NCBI RefSeq assembly: GCF_009223885.1
Contig: NZ_CP045144.1
Location: 806,001 to 870,000, forward strand
Direction: 5' to 3'
Source of the DNA: Ancylobacter sp. TS-1
GTDB taxonomy: Bacteria; Pseudomonadota; Alphaproteobacteria; Rhizobiales; Xanthobacteraceae
DNA: 64,000 bases
Shown: one piece after another, positions 34,997-43,836 of the stretch
Position numbering within the stretch: the first letter of the stretch is position 1
How the letters are laid out: the number at the start of each line of letters is the position of its first letter
The notes under the pieces: generated by a model
Databases searched by the model: none
Seen by the model: the letters and a program-made list of their open reading frames with translations, nothing else
What the model was told of the DNA's origin: nothing
Made by a program: the position numbers and the translations under genes

Positions 34997-36681
34997 GCGA
35001 TCTGCGCGCCCTCGGGGCGGTGCTCCGTCTCTTCTTCAACGGCCGGCGCGGGGTGCTTCTGGCCGGCATCGTGCTTTCGGCACTGGCCATCGCCTCCGGC
35101 GTCGCCCTGCTCGGCCTCGCCGGCTGGTTCATCACCGCGACGGCGATTGCCGGGGCCAGCACGGCAACGGCGCTTGCCTTCGACCTTTTCGCGCCCTCGG
35201 CGGGCATACGGTTCTTCGCGCTCGCGCGCACGGCGACGCGCTATGCCGAACGGCTGGTGACGCACGACGCGACGCTCGCCGTACTGGCCGAGCTGCGCGA
35301 AAGGCTGTTCCGGGGCTGGTCGGTGCCGGGTGCCGCGGGACGGCTGGTCAATCGCCCCACGGCGTTGCTGTTCCGCCTCACGCTCGACATCGACGCGCTG
35401 GATTCGCTCTATCTGCGCGTGCTGGTACCGACCGGGGCGGCGCTCGCCGTCACCCTGGGCTCCGCCTATGCGCTGGCCCTGGTCGATCCCCGGCTTGGGC
35501 TGGCCTTCGCGGTGATCGTGCTTCTCGGTGGTTTCGGCATCCCGATCTGGGCTGTTCGAGCTGCGCGGCGCCCGGCGCGTCGGCGCGCCCATGCGCTCGA
35601 GGTACTGCGGAGCCGGGCGGTCGATCTGGTCGCCGGGCAGGTCGATCTGCTGATGGCGGGCCGGCTCGGCGCCCGGTGCGACGGGCTGGCGGAAGCGGAC
35701 GCCCGGCTCGCGCAGGCCGACGACGCGCTCAACCGCATCGAGGCCGGCACGGGCGCCGCAATCTCAGTACTCGGCTGGCTGGTGCTCGCGCTGGCCGTCA
35801 TCGCGGTCGCCGCTCTCTCGGAAGTCCGCGCGGTGGAACCGGCGATCGCGGCGCTGGTGCTTCTGGTGGTGCTGGCGTCGCTCGACCCGTTCGGCCTGCT
35901 CCGGCGCGGAGCGGTGGAACTGGAACGTGCGCTCATTGCTGCGCGGCGCGTCGCCCCGCGCCTCGCCTCTAGTGGCCCCGCCATCACTGTGGAACCGCCG
36001 TCACCGGGAATTGCGGTGCGGCTCGAACAGGTTGACCTGCGCCCGGAGCGTGCGGCGCGCCCGGCACTGATCGGCCTCGTCCTCACGGTGAGAACCGGCG
36101 AAAGGATCGCGCTGATCGGTGCCAGCGGCGCCGGCAAGTCGACCCTGATCGCCGCGCTCGCCGGGGAGATCGGCGTCGCGGCGGGCCGGCTGGAGGCTCT
36201 CGCGGCGACGCAGCTCACCCAGCGCACCGAGCTGTTTCAGGACAGCCTCGCCGAGAACCTGCGGCTGGCGAGTCCCGATGCGGACGACGAAGAGCTGATC
36301 GCCGCCCTCGATGCCGCCGGTCTGCGCGACCTGCTCGCCCGGCTTCCCGATGGCCTCGCGACCCGGCTGGGGGAGGGCGGTCTTGGTCTTTCCGGCGGAC
36401 AGGCGCGACGCCTCGCCCTTGCGCGGCTGGTGCTGAGCGATGCCCCGCTCTGGCTGCTCGATGAGCCGACCGAGGGTCTCGACGCCGCAACCGCCGATCA
36501 GGTCATGGCCTGCCTGTGGGCGCGGGCGGGGGATCGGACGGTGATCATCGCAACGCATCTGGAACGCGAGGCGGCCGGGGCCGACCGTCTTGTCCTCCTC
36601 TCGCAGGGCCGGCTGGAACGCGTCGTCGCGCGCGGCGAACCGGCATTCGCGACTGTGCTGGCGGGCCTGCGGGCACGCTGA
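34993..36681 (+). CDS. cydC: Thiol reductant ABC exporter subunit CydC
   Basis: The 562-residue second half-transporter has six membrane helices with LLGLAGWFITATAIAG near the start and RFFALARTATRYAERL, conserved in CydC. The ATPase domain has Walker A GASGAGKSTL, signature LSGGQARRLALAR and Walker B LWLLDEPTEGLD. It is coupled to cydD by a 4-base overlap. Length is normal. Confidence 0.93.
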   Translation: MSDLRALGAVLRLFFNGRRGVLLAGIVLSALAIASGVALLGLAGWFITATAIAGASTATALAFDLFAPSAGIRFFALARTATRYAERLVTHDATLAVLAELRERLFRGWSVPGAAGRLVNRPTALLFRLTLDIDALDSLYLRVLVPTGAALAVTLGSAYALALVDPRLGLAFAVIVLLGGFGIPIWAVRAARRPARRRAHALEVLRSRAVDLVAGQVDLLMAGRLGARCDGLAEADARLAQADDALNRIEAGTGAAISVLGWLVLALAVIAVAALSEVRAVEPAIAALVLLVVLASLDPFGLLRRGAVELERALIAARRVAPRLASSGPAITVEPPSPGIAVRLEQVDLRPERAARPALIGLVLTVRTGERIALIGASGAGKSTLIAALAGEIGVAAGRLEALAATQLTQRTELFQDSLAENLRLASPDADDEELIAALDAAGLRDLLARLPDGLATRLGEGGLGLSGGQARRLALARLVLSDAPLWLLDEPTEGLDAATADQVMACLWARAGDRTVIIATHLEREAAGADRLVLLSQGRLERVVARGEPAFATVLAGLRAR

Positions 36682-36770
36682 GCGGCGGGCGGTGGCATCA
36701 TCAGGCGAGGGAACCGCAGGTCGGCAATGGGGTTAGCGAAGGCTCCTTCGCTCCAGCATGACCGAGGCAC

Positions 36771-38960
36771 ATGCCCCTTAGCCACGATCTGATCGAAAGC
36801 CCGTTGGCCGCCGAACCGGCCCCGGGCGGCGAAACGCCGTCCCCGCCGTCGGGGCAGGGCGCCGTGCTGAAACCCAGACGCAATGTCTGGCGGATCGCCC
36901 GTGCCGACAGAGCCAGCGTCCTCGTCGACGGCGCCGCCTATTTCGGCGCTCTGCGCGAGGCGATGCGCGAGGCGCGCGAGACCATCCATATCGCCGGGTG
37001 GGACCTCGACAGCCGGATGAAGCTGGTGGGCGAGACCGGCAGCGCCGACGACGGATTGCCCGAAACGCTGGCGGCTTTCCTTTCCGCCCTTGTCGCGCGC
37101 AACCCGCGCCTGCGCATCCGCCTGCTATTGTGGGACTATTCGGTGATGTTCGCCCTGGAGCGCGAACTGGCGCCGATCTATTCCTTCCTCTGGGCGACCC
37201 CGAAACAGATCGAACTCTGCCTCGACGACGCACTGCCGCTCGGCGCCTCGCATCACCAGAAGATCGTCGTGATCGACGATGCGGTCGCCTTCTCAGGAGG
37301 CCTCGACCTTACCGGGCGGCGGTGGGATACGCCCGCCCATCGCCCGAACGACCCGTTGAGGCGCGATCCGCAAGGAGGCGCCTACGAACCCTTCCACGAC
37401 GTGCAGATGGCGGTCGACGGCGAGGCGGCGGAAGCTCTAGCCGCCCTGTTCCGCCACCGCTGGAAGTGCGCCGCCTCCGAGCGTCTGGCACCGGCGCGCC
37501 GGGCGCGGGCCCGCTGGCCCTCCGTCCTCGCGCCTGACTTTCGCGACGTCGAGGTCGGCATCGCCCGCACCCTGCCGGACCATGACGGCGAACGCGGCAC
37601 CCGCGAGGTCGAGGCACTGCTGTTCGACATGATCGACGCCGCCGAGCGGACGATCTATGTCGAGAACCAGTTCGTCACCTGCGAGCGGTTCACGCGGCAC
37701 CTCGTCGAGCGCATGCGGGCGCGCCCGGAGCTTGAAGTCGTGATCGTCACGCCCAAGGCCTACCGGTCGTGGATCGAACATCAGGTCATGGCCCTTCCGC
37801 GCGAAAGACTTCGCGCGCTCCTCGCGCAAGACGGTCTCGTCGCCCGCGCCCGCCTCGTCTTCCCGGAGGTGAGCGAGGCCCCGCCGGACGATGACGCGGG
37901 CGAGGCGACGTCCACTGCGGCGGTCTTCGTGCATTCGAAGATCTTCATCGTCGACGACAGGCTGCTGCGCGTCGGCTCCGCCAATATCTGCAACCGCTCG
38001 ATGGGCTTCGACAGCGAATGCGATCTCGTTGTCGAGGCGCTCGGGGAGGGCAAGCGGAAAGCCATCGCCGCCATTCGCGATCGCCTCCTCGGCGAACATG
38101 TCGGGCTCGCTCCCGAGGCCATAGCGGACATCATGGCCCGCGACGGACTGGTGGCCGCCTCGAAGGCGAGCCATGCGGGCCGGCGGCTAGTCGACCTTCC
38201 CGCCGTCGAAGCCACCGAGCGGACGCTGCCTCAGATCAGTGCCATCGCCGATCCGCTGGAGCCGATCTATGATGATCGCTCACCGCAGGTGTCGGGCAGG
38301 GGCTGGCGTATCGGCTTTCTGCTGGCGGGGTTTGCCGTGCTGGCCGCGCTGGTCGTGGGCTGGGCCAACTCGCCCTTTGCCGACCCCGCGCGGATCGTCG
38401 CCGCGCTCGATGGCCTCGCCGAACGGCCCTGGGGCGCGGCCGTGGTGGTGGCGGTCTATGTGCTGGGCGGGCTGGTCGTCTTCCCGGTCTCGGTGCTGAT
38501 CGTCGCCACCGTTGCCGTCTATGGCGGATGGACCGGCGCGCTGCTGGCCGGGATCGGTGCGCTGGCAAGCGCGGTGGTGACCTTCTTCATCGGGCGTCAT
38601 CTCGGGGCCGGCGTGATCCGCCGCTTCATCGGCCCGCGCATCAACCGCATCCGTCGCGGGCTGGCCGCACGGGGCGTGCTCACCGTGGCGACGATGCGAA
38701 TGGTGCCGGCGGCGCCCTTCACTTTCGTCAATCTGGTCGCCGGGGCGGCGGGCCTGCGCCTGCTCGATTTCGTGGTCGGAACCGCGCTCGGTCTGCTGCC
38801 GGGACTGATCGTGCTGAGCGCGCTGGGCCACCAGATCGTCGCGCTGATCGCCGAACCATCGCTGCTGCGGATCACGCTGCTGATCGGCTTCATCCTGCTC
38901 TGGGTCGCCGGCTCGCTCGGTCTCCAGATCCTGGTATCGCGCCTGCGAGGGCCGGCATGA
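36771..38960 (+). CDS. Phospholipase D family protein fused to a VTT/TVP38 membrane domain
   Basis: The 729-residue fusion has two HKD motifs, HHQKIVVIDD (161-170) and VHSKIFIVDD (about 385), each followed by the GGLDL/GSANI Asn or Gly block, so a complete PLD active site is present. From about 505 onward there are four to six membrane helices with a VTT domain (RMVPAAPFTFVNLVAGAAG). PLD enzymes of this class hydrolyse or exchange phospholipid head groups; VTT proteins act in lipid scrambling. The pairing suggests membrane phospholipid remodelling at the inner membrane. The stop overlaps the next gene (ATGA). Confidence 0.88.
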   Translation: MPLSHDLIESPLAAEPAPGGETPSPPSGQGAVLKPRRNVWRIARADRASVLVDGAAYFGALREAMREARETIHIAGWDLDSRMKLVGETGSADDGLPETLAAFLSALVARNPRLRIRLLLWDYSVMFALERELAPIYSFLWATPKQIELCLDDALPLGASHHQKIVVIDDAVAFSGGLDLTGRRWDTPAHRPNDPLRRDPQGGAYEPFHDVQMAVDGEAAEALAALFRHRWKCAASERLAPARRARARWPSVLAPDFRDVEVGIARTLPDHDGERGTREVEALLFDMIDAAERTIYVENQFVTCERFTRHLVERMRARPELEVVIVTPKAYRSWIEHQVMALPRERLRALLAQDGLVARARLVFPEVSEAPPDDDAGEATSTAAVFVHSKIFIVDDRLLRVGSANICNRSMGFDSECDLVVEALGEGKRKAIAAIRDRLLGEHVGLAPEAIADIMARDGLVAASKASHAGRRLVDLPAVEATERTLPQISAIADPLEPIYDDRSPQVSGRGWRIGFLLAGFAVLAALVVGWANSPFADPARIVAALDGLAERPWGAAVVVAVYVLGGLVVFPVSVLIVATVAVYGGWTGALLAGIGALASAVVTFFIGRHLGAGVIRRFIGPRINRIRRGLAARGVLTVATMRMVPAAPFTFVNLVAGAAGLRLLDFVVGTALGLLPGLIVLSALGHQIVALIAEPSLLRITLLIGFILLWVAGSLGLQILVSRLRGPA

Positions 38961-39724
38961 ACGGTACGCCGCTGCCGAACCAGCGGTCGGCGACGACGTT
39001 GCGGCTGATGACCTGGAACATCCATGGTGGCGTCGGGCCGGACGGGCGCTTCGACCTCGGGCGCATCGCCGCCCTCATCGCGCGCCACCGGCCGGACATC
39101 CTCGCTTTGCAGGAGATCGACACGCGCGGGCGCGGAATTGGCTGTCTCGCGCCGCTGGAGGGGCTCGGCATCGGCCATCTCGCCGAGGCGCGGACCGTCG
39201 CAGTGCCGGACGGCCATTATGGCCATGTGCTGTTCTCACGCTGGCCGACGCGCGACGTCGTGCTGCACGACCTGTCGGTCGGCCGCCGCGAGCCGCGCAT
39301 GGCCATCGAGACCTCCATCGCGACGCCGGTGGGGGAGTTGCACCTCGTCGTCGCCCATCTTGGCCTCGCGCTTCTGGAGCGGCGCCGGCAGGCGATCACG
39401 CTCGCCGGCCTCGCCCGCGCCAACCCGCACGCGCCAACCGTGATGATGGGCGATTTCAACGACTGGTTCTCGTTCGGGCTGGTGCGGCGGACTCTGTCGC
39501 GCGCTCTGCCCGAGCGCACGCGGCTGCGCAGCTTCCCCGCCTGCTGGCCGACGCTGCGGCTCGACCGGGTCTATTGCGGCGCGCGGGGCATGCTGCTCGA
39601 CAGTTTCACCGATCGCGAGGCTCGCCACGCCTCCGATCATCTGCCGATCATCGCGGATATTCGCCTGCCGTCGTCCGCTCAGGCTCCGGGGTCGGACGCG
39701 ACGGCGCTTTCCCCAAGGGGCTGA
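38957..39724 (+). CDS. Endonuclease/exonuclease/phosphatase (EEP) family hydrolase
   Basis: This 255-residue metal-dependent phosphodiesterase has TWNIHGG, LQEID, AHLGL, MGDFNDW and ASDHLPI, covering the five active-site blocks of the EEP superfamily. No signal peptide is seen. Translational coupling to the PLD-VTT gene implies a shared lipid or phosphodiester pathway. Its last 46 bases overlap the end of the convergent MFS gene. Confidence 0.88.
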   Translation: MNGTPLPNQRSATTLRLMTWNIHGGVGPDGRFDLGRIAALIARHRPDILALQEIDTRGRGIGCLAPLEGLGIGHLAEARTVAVPDGHYGHVLFSRWPTRDVVLHDLSVGRREPRMAIETSIATPVGELHLVVAHLGLALLERRRQAITLAGLARANPHAPTVMMGDFNDWFSFGLVRRTLSRALPERTRLRSFPACWPTLRLDRVYCGARGMLLDSFTDREARHASDHLPIIADIRLPSSAQAPGSDATALSPRG

Positions 39725-40935
39725 CCTACAAGCGTCATGCCGATTGCGAGGATCAACATTCCCCCGGCCGACAGAAAGGCCAGCCGCATCCCGTCAAGGA
39801 TCGCCGCAGGGCCGGCCTGCGCGACATCACCGGTCCCCACGCCAAGGGCGAAAACGGCCCCCATGACGGAGGCTCCCGCAATCAGCCCGATATTGCGCGA
39901 CAGGCCGAGCAGACCCGACACCGTGCCGCGCCGGTCACTGGATATGTCCGTCAGCGCGGCCGTGTTGTTGGCCGACTGGAAGAGCTGGTATCCCGGCGTC
40001 AGGACGACGACCGCGAGCACATAGCCAGCAACTCCGATCATGGCCGGCAGCAGGGCGAGCATGAACGCGCCCGCAGTCAGCAGCGTGAGGCCGAGGACGA
40101 GCACGCGGCGACAGCCCCAGCCGTCGACAAGGCGCCCGGAGGGAACGCCGCTCAGGATGGAGAGGGCAGGGCCTATTGCCATGAGGAAGCCGACCATCGT
40201 TGTCGACATGCCGAGACCGAGGCCGAGATAGAACGGCCCGACCACCAGCGTCGTCATCATCACCGCGGCCACCAGCAGGTTGATGACGAGATTGGGCACG
40301 AGGCTCCTGTCCAGGACGGACAGCAGGCTCGGCGTCGGCACCGTCTCCCTGCGGGAGCCACCCGGCAGCGTCGCGACGGCAAGCCACAGCGCGCCAGCCG
40401 CCAGCGGCACCTGCACCCAGAAGATGCCTCGCCATCCCATCGCCGAGATCAACAGCCCGCCGATGGACGGACCGAGCGCGGTCCCCAGCGCCGACGCCGT
40501 GCCCAGCAGCCCCATGGCCCGCCCGACGCGCGCCTCGCCCGCCAGCTGGCGCATCAGCGCCATGGAGAGCGTCATCAGGAAGGCGGCCCCGATTCCCTGC
40601 GCCGCCCGTGCGCCGATCAGCACCGGCAGATCCGGCGCGGCGGCGCACAGCAGCGATGCCGCCAGGAACAATCCGAGACCTGCGATGAGCATGGGCTTCA
40701 GCCCGTGCCGGTCGCCGAGCCGGCCGGCAATCACGACCGTGATCGTCAATGTGGCGAGATAGGCAACCACAACGGCCTGTACATGAACGAACGGGGCGGA
40801 GAAGGCCTCGACCAGCGCCGGCAGCGCGATGTTGGCGATGCTGGTCCCGAGCGACGCCAGCAGCATCGCCAGCGTCAGGGTTATCGTGATGCCCGTCGAG
40901 CCCTTCTCCGATGCGATCGATCCGGCGTGTTCCAT
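39679..40935 (-). CDS. MFS drug/metabolite efflux transporter
   Basis: The 418-residue protein has about twelve membrane helices. AGRLGDRHGLKPML is the loop 2-3 MFS signature, and the helix 5 region GTASALGTALGPSIGGLL matches motif C of proton antiporters of the drug-export group. The start at 40935 has AGGG upstream; the Met at 40986 would fall inside the operator palindrome and is rejected. Divergent from a MerR gene, which probably controls it. Confidence 0.85.
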   Translation of the reverse strand: MEHAGSIASEKGSTGITITLTLAMLLASLGTSIANIALPALVEAFSAPFVHVQAVVVAYLATLTITVVIAGRLGDRHGLKPMLIAGLGLFLAASLLCAAAPDLPVLIGARAAQGIGAAFLMTLSMALMRQLAGEARVGRAMGLLGTASALGTALGPSIGGLLISAMGWRGIFWVQVPLAAGALWLAVATLPGGSRRETVPTPSLLSVLDRSLVPNLVINLLVAAVMMTTLVVGPFYLGLGLGMSTTMVGFLMAIGPALSILSGVPSGRLVDGWGCRRVLVLGLTLLTAGAFMLALLPAMIGVAGYVLAVVVLTPGYQLFQSANNTAALTDISSDRRGTVSGLLGLSRNIGLIAGASVMGAVFALGVGTGDVAQAGPAAILDGMRLAFLSAGGMLILAIGMTLVGQPLGESAVASDPGA

Positions 40936-40980
40936 GTCCTTGCCCTCTTGCCTGAATGTCCATTCGAGAGCAGGCTGCCA

Positions 40981-40998
40981 CTTCAAGTCGACTTGAGG
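40981..40998. promoter_or_regulatory. SoxR-box-like operator/promoter of the MFS gene
   Basis: CTTCAAGTCGACTTGAGG is an 18-bp near-perfect palindrome closely matching the E. coli SoxR box CCTCAAGTTAACTTGAGG. On the minus strand TTGACC (a -35) is followed by 19 bases that span the palindrome and then CAGCCT. The long 19-bp spacer is the classic MerR-family arrangement. It lies between the MFS and MerR starts. Confidence 0.75.
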
Positions 40999-41004
40999 TC
41001 AAGC

Positions 41005-41436
41005 ATGAAGTTTCTGGACATTGGAGAGGTGTCGGCCAGGAGCGGGGTGCCGCCGTCCGCGCTGCGCTATTACGAGGCCGCCGGACTGATCGCCTCGGTG
41101 TCCCGGCACGGGCTGCGCCGGCAGTTTCCCCCCGAGGTTCTCTTGCAGCTCAAGCTGATCTCGATGGGAAAATCGGCCGGCTTCTCGCTGCAGGAGATCG
41201 CCGGAATGTTCGGCGCCGGCGGACTGCCCGACCTGCCGCGCGCGGCCATCCATCAGAAGGCGGACGAGATCGACCGGCAGATCCATGAACTGACGGCGCT
41301 AAGGGACACGCTGCGCCACGTTGCCGACTGCCCCGCGCCCTCGCATATGGAATGCCCGACCTTCCGGCGACTGGTGAATGTGGCGGGCAAGTACCGCGCC
41401 CCGAAATCGAAAAGACGTGCGGCGGTCATAGGATGA
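41005..41436 (+). CDS. MerR family transcriptional regulator (SoxR-like DNA reading head)
   Basis: The 143-residue protein has an N-terminal winged helix-turn-helix (FLDIGEVSARSGVPPSALRY, then YEAAGLI and GFSLQEIAGMF), a dimerisation helix at about 80-107 and an effector tail with Cys109 and Cys117 in CPAPSHMECP. SoxR's four-Cys iron-sulfur cluster is not present. The C-x7-C spacing equals that of the CueR copper-binding loop, so a thiol or metal signal is possible. The operator beside it is SoxR-like. It probably activates the divergent MFS pump. Confidence 0.85.
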   Translation: MKFLDIGEVSARSGVPPSALRYYEAAGLIASVSRHGLRRQFPPEVLLQLKLISMGKSAGFSLQEIAGMFGAGGLPDLPRAAIHQKADEIDRQIHELTALRDTLRHVADCPAPSHMECPTFRRLVNVAGKYRAPKSKRRAAVIG

Positions 41437-41448
41437 CGCCCTTCTCGG

Positions 41449-42360
41449 TCACGCGGCGCCTGTGTCCAGCGCGATCTCCCGCACGAAGTCCAGAAAGGCC
41501 CGGACCTTTGCCGGCGGCAGGTGGCGCGAGGGATGATAGGCGTAGAGCGGATAAAGCTCCTCCGACCACTCCGGCAGGATCTGCACGAGGTCGCCCCCTG
41601 ACAGAAGGGGCGCGAGACCCACGGCGAGGCTCTGGAAGATCCCCTGGCCCGCCACGCAGGCCGATATTGCGACCGAGGGATCGTCCAGTACCAGCCGGCT
41701 CGTGACCTTGACGTCGACGAACGCGCCGTCGCGGCTGAACTCCCAGGGAAACGGCAGACCGGTCTGCGGATCGCGGAACAACAGTGCCTCATGGTGGACG
41801 AGGTCGTGCGGCGAACGCGGCTGCCCGTGCCGCTCCAGATAGGCGGGCGCGGCCACCGTCACCACGCGGGTGTCCAGCACTTTGCGCGCGATCAGGGAGG
41901 ATGCATCCGGCGGACCGAAGCGTACCGCCACGTCGACACCGGCCATCATCTCCTCACGATAGTTGCTGGTCGAGACATCCACCGACAGCAGCGGATGGCG
42001 CTGCAGGAACGTCTGCAGCTTTGAAGCAAGCACCATCCGCGCGAACCACGGATCCACCGACACGCGCAGCCGTCCGCGCACGACCGCCGCGGCACCGGCC
42101 GCCTCGGACGCGGCCTCGTCCAACCCGGCGAGCAACGGCATCACCTGCGCGTGGAAGCGTCGCCCCTCTTCCGTCAGGCTGACTTCGCGCGGGTTGCGGT
42201 CGAACAGCCGCACGCCGACCCGTGCCTCCAGCCGCGCGACGGCCCGGCTCACCCCGGAAGGCGTCAGGCCCAGAATCTCGGCGGCGCGCGCGAAATTGCC
42301 CGCGTCGGTGACGGCGGCCATGACGCCAACCCCGGTCAGCAATCGCGTATCGAACACCAT
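41449..42360 (-). CDS. LysR family transcriptional regulator
   Basis: The 303-residue protein has the LysR helix-turn-helix at 1-65 (FARAAEILGLTPSGVSRAVA, RLEARVGVRLFDRNPR). The PBP2-type effector domain follows (about 90-295). The start at 42360 gives the canonical length. It is divergent from the serine hydrolase-NmrA-aldo/keto reductase genes, which it probably controls through sites in the 170-base gap. It ends 12 bases from the convergent MerR gene. Confidence 0.92.
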   Translation of the reverse strand: MVFDTRLLTGVGVMAAVTDAGNFARAAEILGLTPSGVSRAVARLEARVGVRLFDRNPREVSLTEEGRRFHAQVMPLLAGLDEAASEAAGAAAVVRGRLRVSVDPWFARMVLASKLQTFLQRHPLLSVDVSTSNYREEMMAGVDVAVRFGPPDASSLIARKVLDTRVVTVAAPAYLERHGQPRSPHDLVHHEALLFRDPQTGLPFPWEFSRDGAFVDVKVTSRLVLDDPSVAISACVAGQGIFQSLAVGLAPLLSGGDLVQILPEWSEELYPLYAYHPSRHLPPAKVRAFLDFVREIALDTGAA

Positions 42361-42387
42361 GCTTCGCGCACTCCGCGTACGGACCAC

Positions 42388-42437
42388 GTGTGATTTTGAG
42401 TCAACATAGCACTGATACTAGTGCGCGTGAATCACAC
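42388..42437. promoter_or_regulatory. Nested inverted repeats in the LysR / serine hydrolase gap
   Basis: Outer arms GTGTGATT (42388-42395) and AATCACAC (42430-42437) are perfect. An inner repeat GCACT-N6-AGTGC lies at 42409-42424. The nested repeats match the size of a LysR-type activation/recognition region. Confidence 0.5.
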
Positions 42438-42530
42438 CATGGGGCGGCTTACAACATCTCCGTCGCGGAACGGGCTCGCCCAACGAGGCGACCCACATCG
42501 AAATCTCTTCGACCCGGAACGGAGTTGACC

Positions 42531-43802
42531 ATGAAGGCCATGTCACGCAGATCGCTACTGCAAAGCGGAACGCTGCTGGCGGCGGCATTGCCGTTCCAAC
42601 TCGACATCGCTGGCGCCGCGCCCACACCCGAGCGGGCTCGTATCAGGGGGATCGACGCGGCTCTGCTTGGCGGCGTGGCCAGGAACGACGTTGCCGGCGT
42701 CGTCGCCATGGCAGCCACGCAAAAGGGTCTTGTCTATGAAGGCGCCTTCGGCACCGCCGATGTCGCCACCGGCAGGCCGATGAGCCTCGACACCGTGTTC
42801 TGGCTGCTGTCGATGACCAAGGCCTTCACCGCGACCGCCTGCATGCAGCTGGTCGAGCAGGGGCGCATCAGCCTCGACGACGAGGCGTCGAAGTACCTGC
42901 CGGAACTGGCCGTGCCCAAGGTACTCGAGGGTTATGCCGCCGACGGCACGCCGCGCCTTCGCTCCGCCAAGCGGGCGATCACCGTGCGCCATCTGATGAC
43001 CCACACGTCCGGCTTCACCTATTCGATCTGGAGCGAGGCGCTGACCCGCTACGAGCAGGCCACCGGCATGCCGGACATCGCCACCTGCAGGAACGCCGCC
43101 TTCGCCGCTCCGCTGGAATTCGATCCGGGCGAGCGGTGGGAATACGGAATCAGCATGGACTGGGTCGGCAAGCTGGTCGAGGCGGTCTCGGAACAGTCGC
43201 TGGAGGTCTATTTCCGCGAGAACATCTTCGGCCCGCTCGGCATGAAGGATTCCGGCTTCCTGATCGGCAGTGCGCAGAAGAAGCGTGTCGCCACCTTCCA
43301 CAGCCGCCGCGCCGATGGCGGGCTGGAGCCCGGCCCGTTCGAGATGCCGCAGCGGCCCGAATTCTTCATGGGCGGCGGCGGCGCCTTCTCGACCCCGCGC
43401 GACTACATGGCCTTCCTTCAGGCGCTGCTGGACGGCGGCGCGTCGGCCGGCGCGCGCATCCTGCGACCGGAGACGGTGGCGCTGATGATGCAGAACCAGA
43501 TCGGCGAGCTGAACGTGCACGAGATGCGCTCGGCGCAGCCGGCCTATTCCCGCAGCTTCGACCAGTTCCCGAGCCAGCCGCACAAATGGGGCCTGTCCTT
43601 CGACATCAACACGCGGCCGGGGCCGAACGGGCGCTCCGCCGGGAGCGTCTCCTGGGCCGGCCTGCTCAACTGCTATTTCTGGATCGATCCGGTGAAGCAC
43701 GTCACCGGCGCACTCTTCACCCAGACCCTGCCCTTCTACGACGAACGCGTGGTCGCGCTCTACGGCGCCTTCGAGCGCGAGCTCTATGCCGCCCTCGCCT
43801 GA
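42531..43802 (+). CDS. Serine hydrolase, beta-lactamase / CubicO (EstB-like) family
   Basis: The 423-residue protein has an N-terminal twin-arginine-like signal (MSRRSLLQSGTLLAAALPF). The nucleophile motif is S94-M-T-K97 (LLSMTKAF). The second motif is Tyr in WEYGISMDWVG, and GSVSWAG near 375 occupies the KTG/HxG position. The family covers esterases, D-aminopeptidases and class C-like enzymes; EstB-type esterase is likeliest. The start at 42531 has GGAG seven bases upstream. It leads a three-gene operon. Confidence 0.88.
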   Translation: MKAMSRRSLLQSGTLLAAALPFQLDIAGAAPTPERARIRGIDAALLGGVARNDVAGVVAMAATQKGLVYEGAFGTADVATGRPMSLDTVFWLLSMTKAFTATACMQLVEQGRISLDDEASKYLPELAVPKVLEGYAADGTPRLRSAKRAITVRHLMTHTSGFTYSIWSEALTRYEQATGMPDIATCRNAAFAAPLEFDPGERWEYGISMDWVGKLVEAVSEQSLEVYFRENIFGPLGMKDSGFLIGSAQKKRVATFHSRRADGGLEPGPFEMPQRPEFFMGGGGAFSTPRDYMAFLQALLDGGASAGARILRPETVALMMQNQIGELNVHEMRSAQPAYSRSFDQFPSQPHKWGLSFDINTRPGPNGRSAGSVSWAGLLNCYFWIDPVKHVTGALFTQTLPFYDERVVALYGAFERELYAALA

Positions 43803-43836
43803 GCCGCGCGGTCCCCACATCCCCAGGAGAACCACC

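Noticed and set aside
40986..40986. Earlier ATG for the MFS gene
   Set aside because: It lies inside the SoxR-like palindrome, upstream of the expected promoter output; the ATG at 40935 has a ribosome site.
39574..41004. Long plus-strand frame joined upstream of the MerR gene
   Set aside because: It is a shadow of the MFS gene; the MerR fold begins at 41005.
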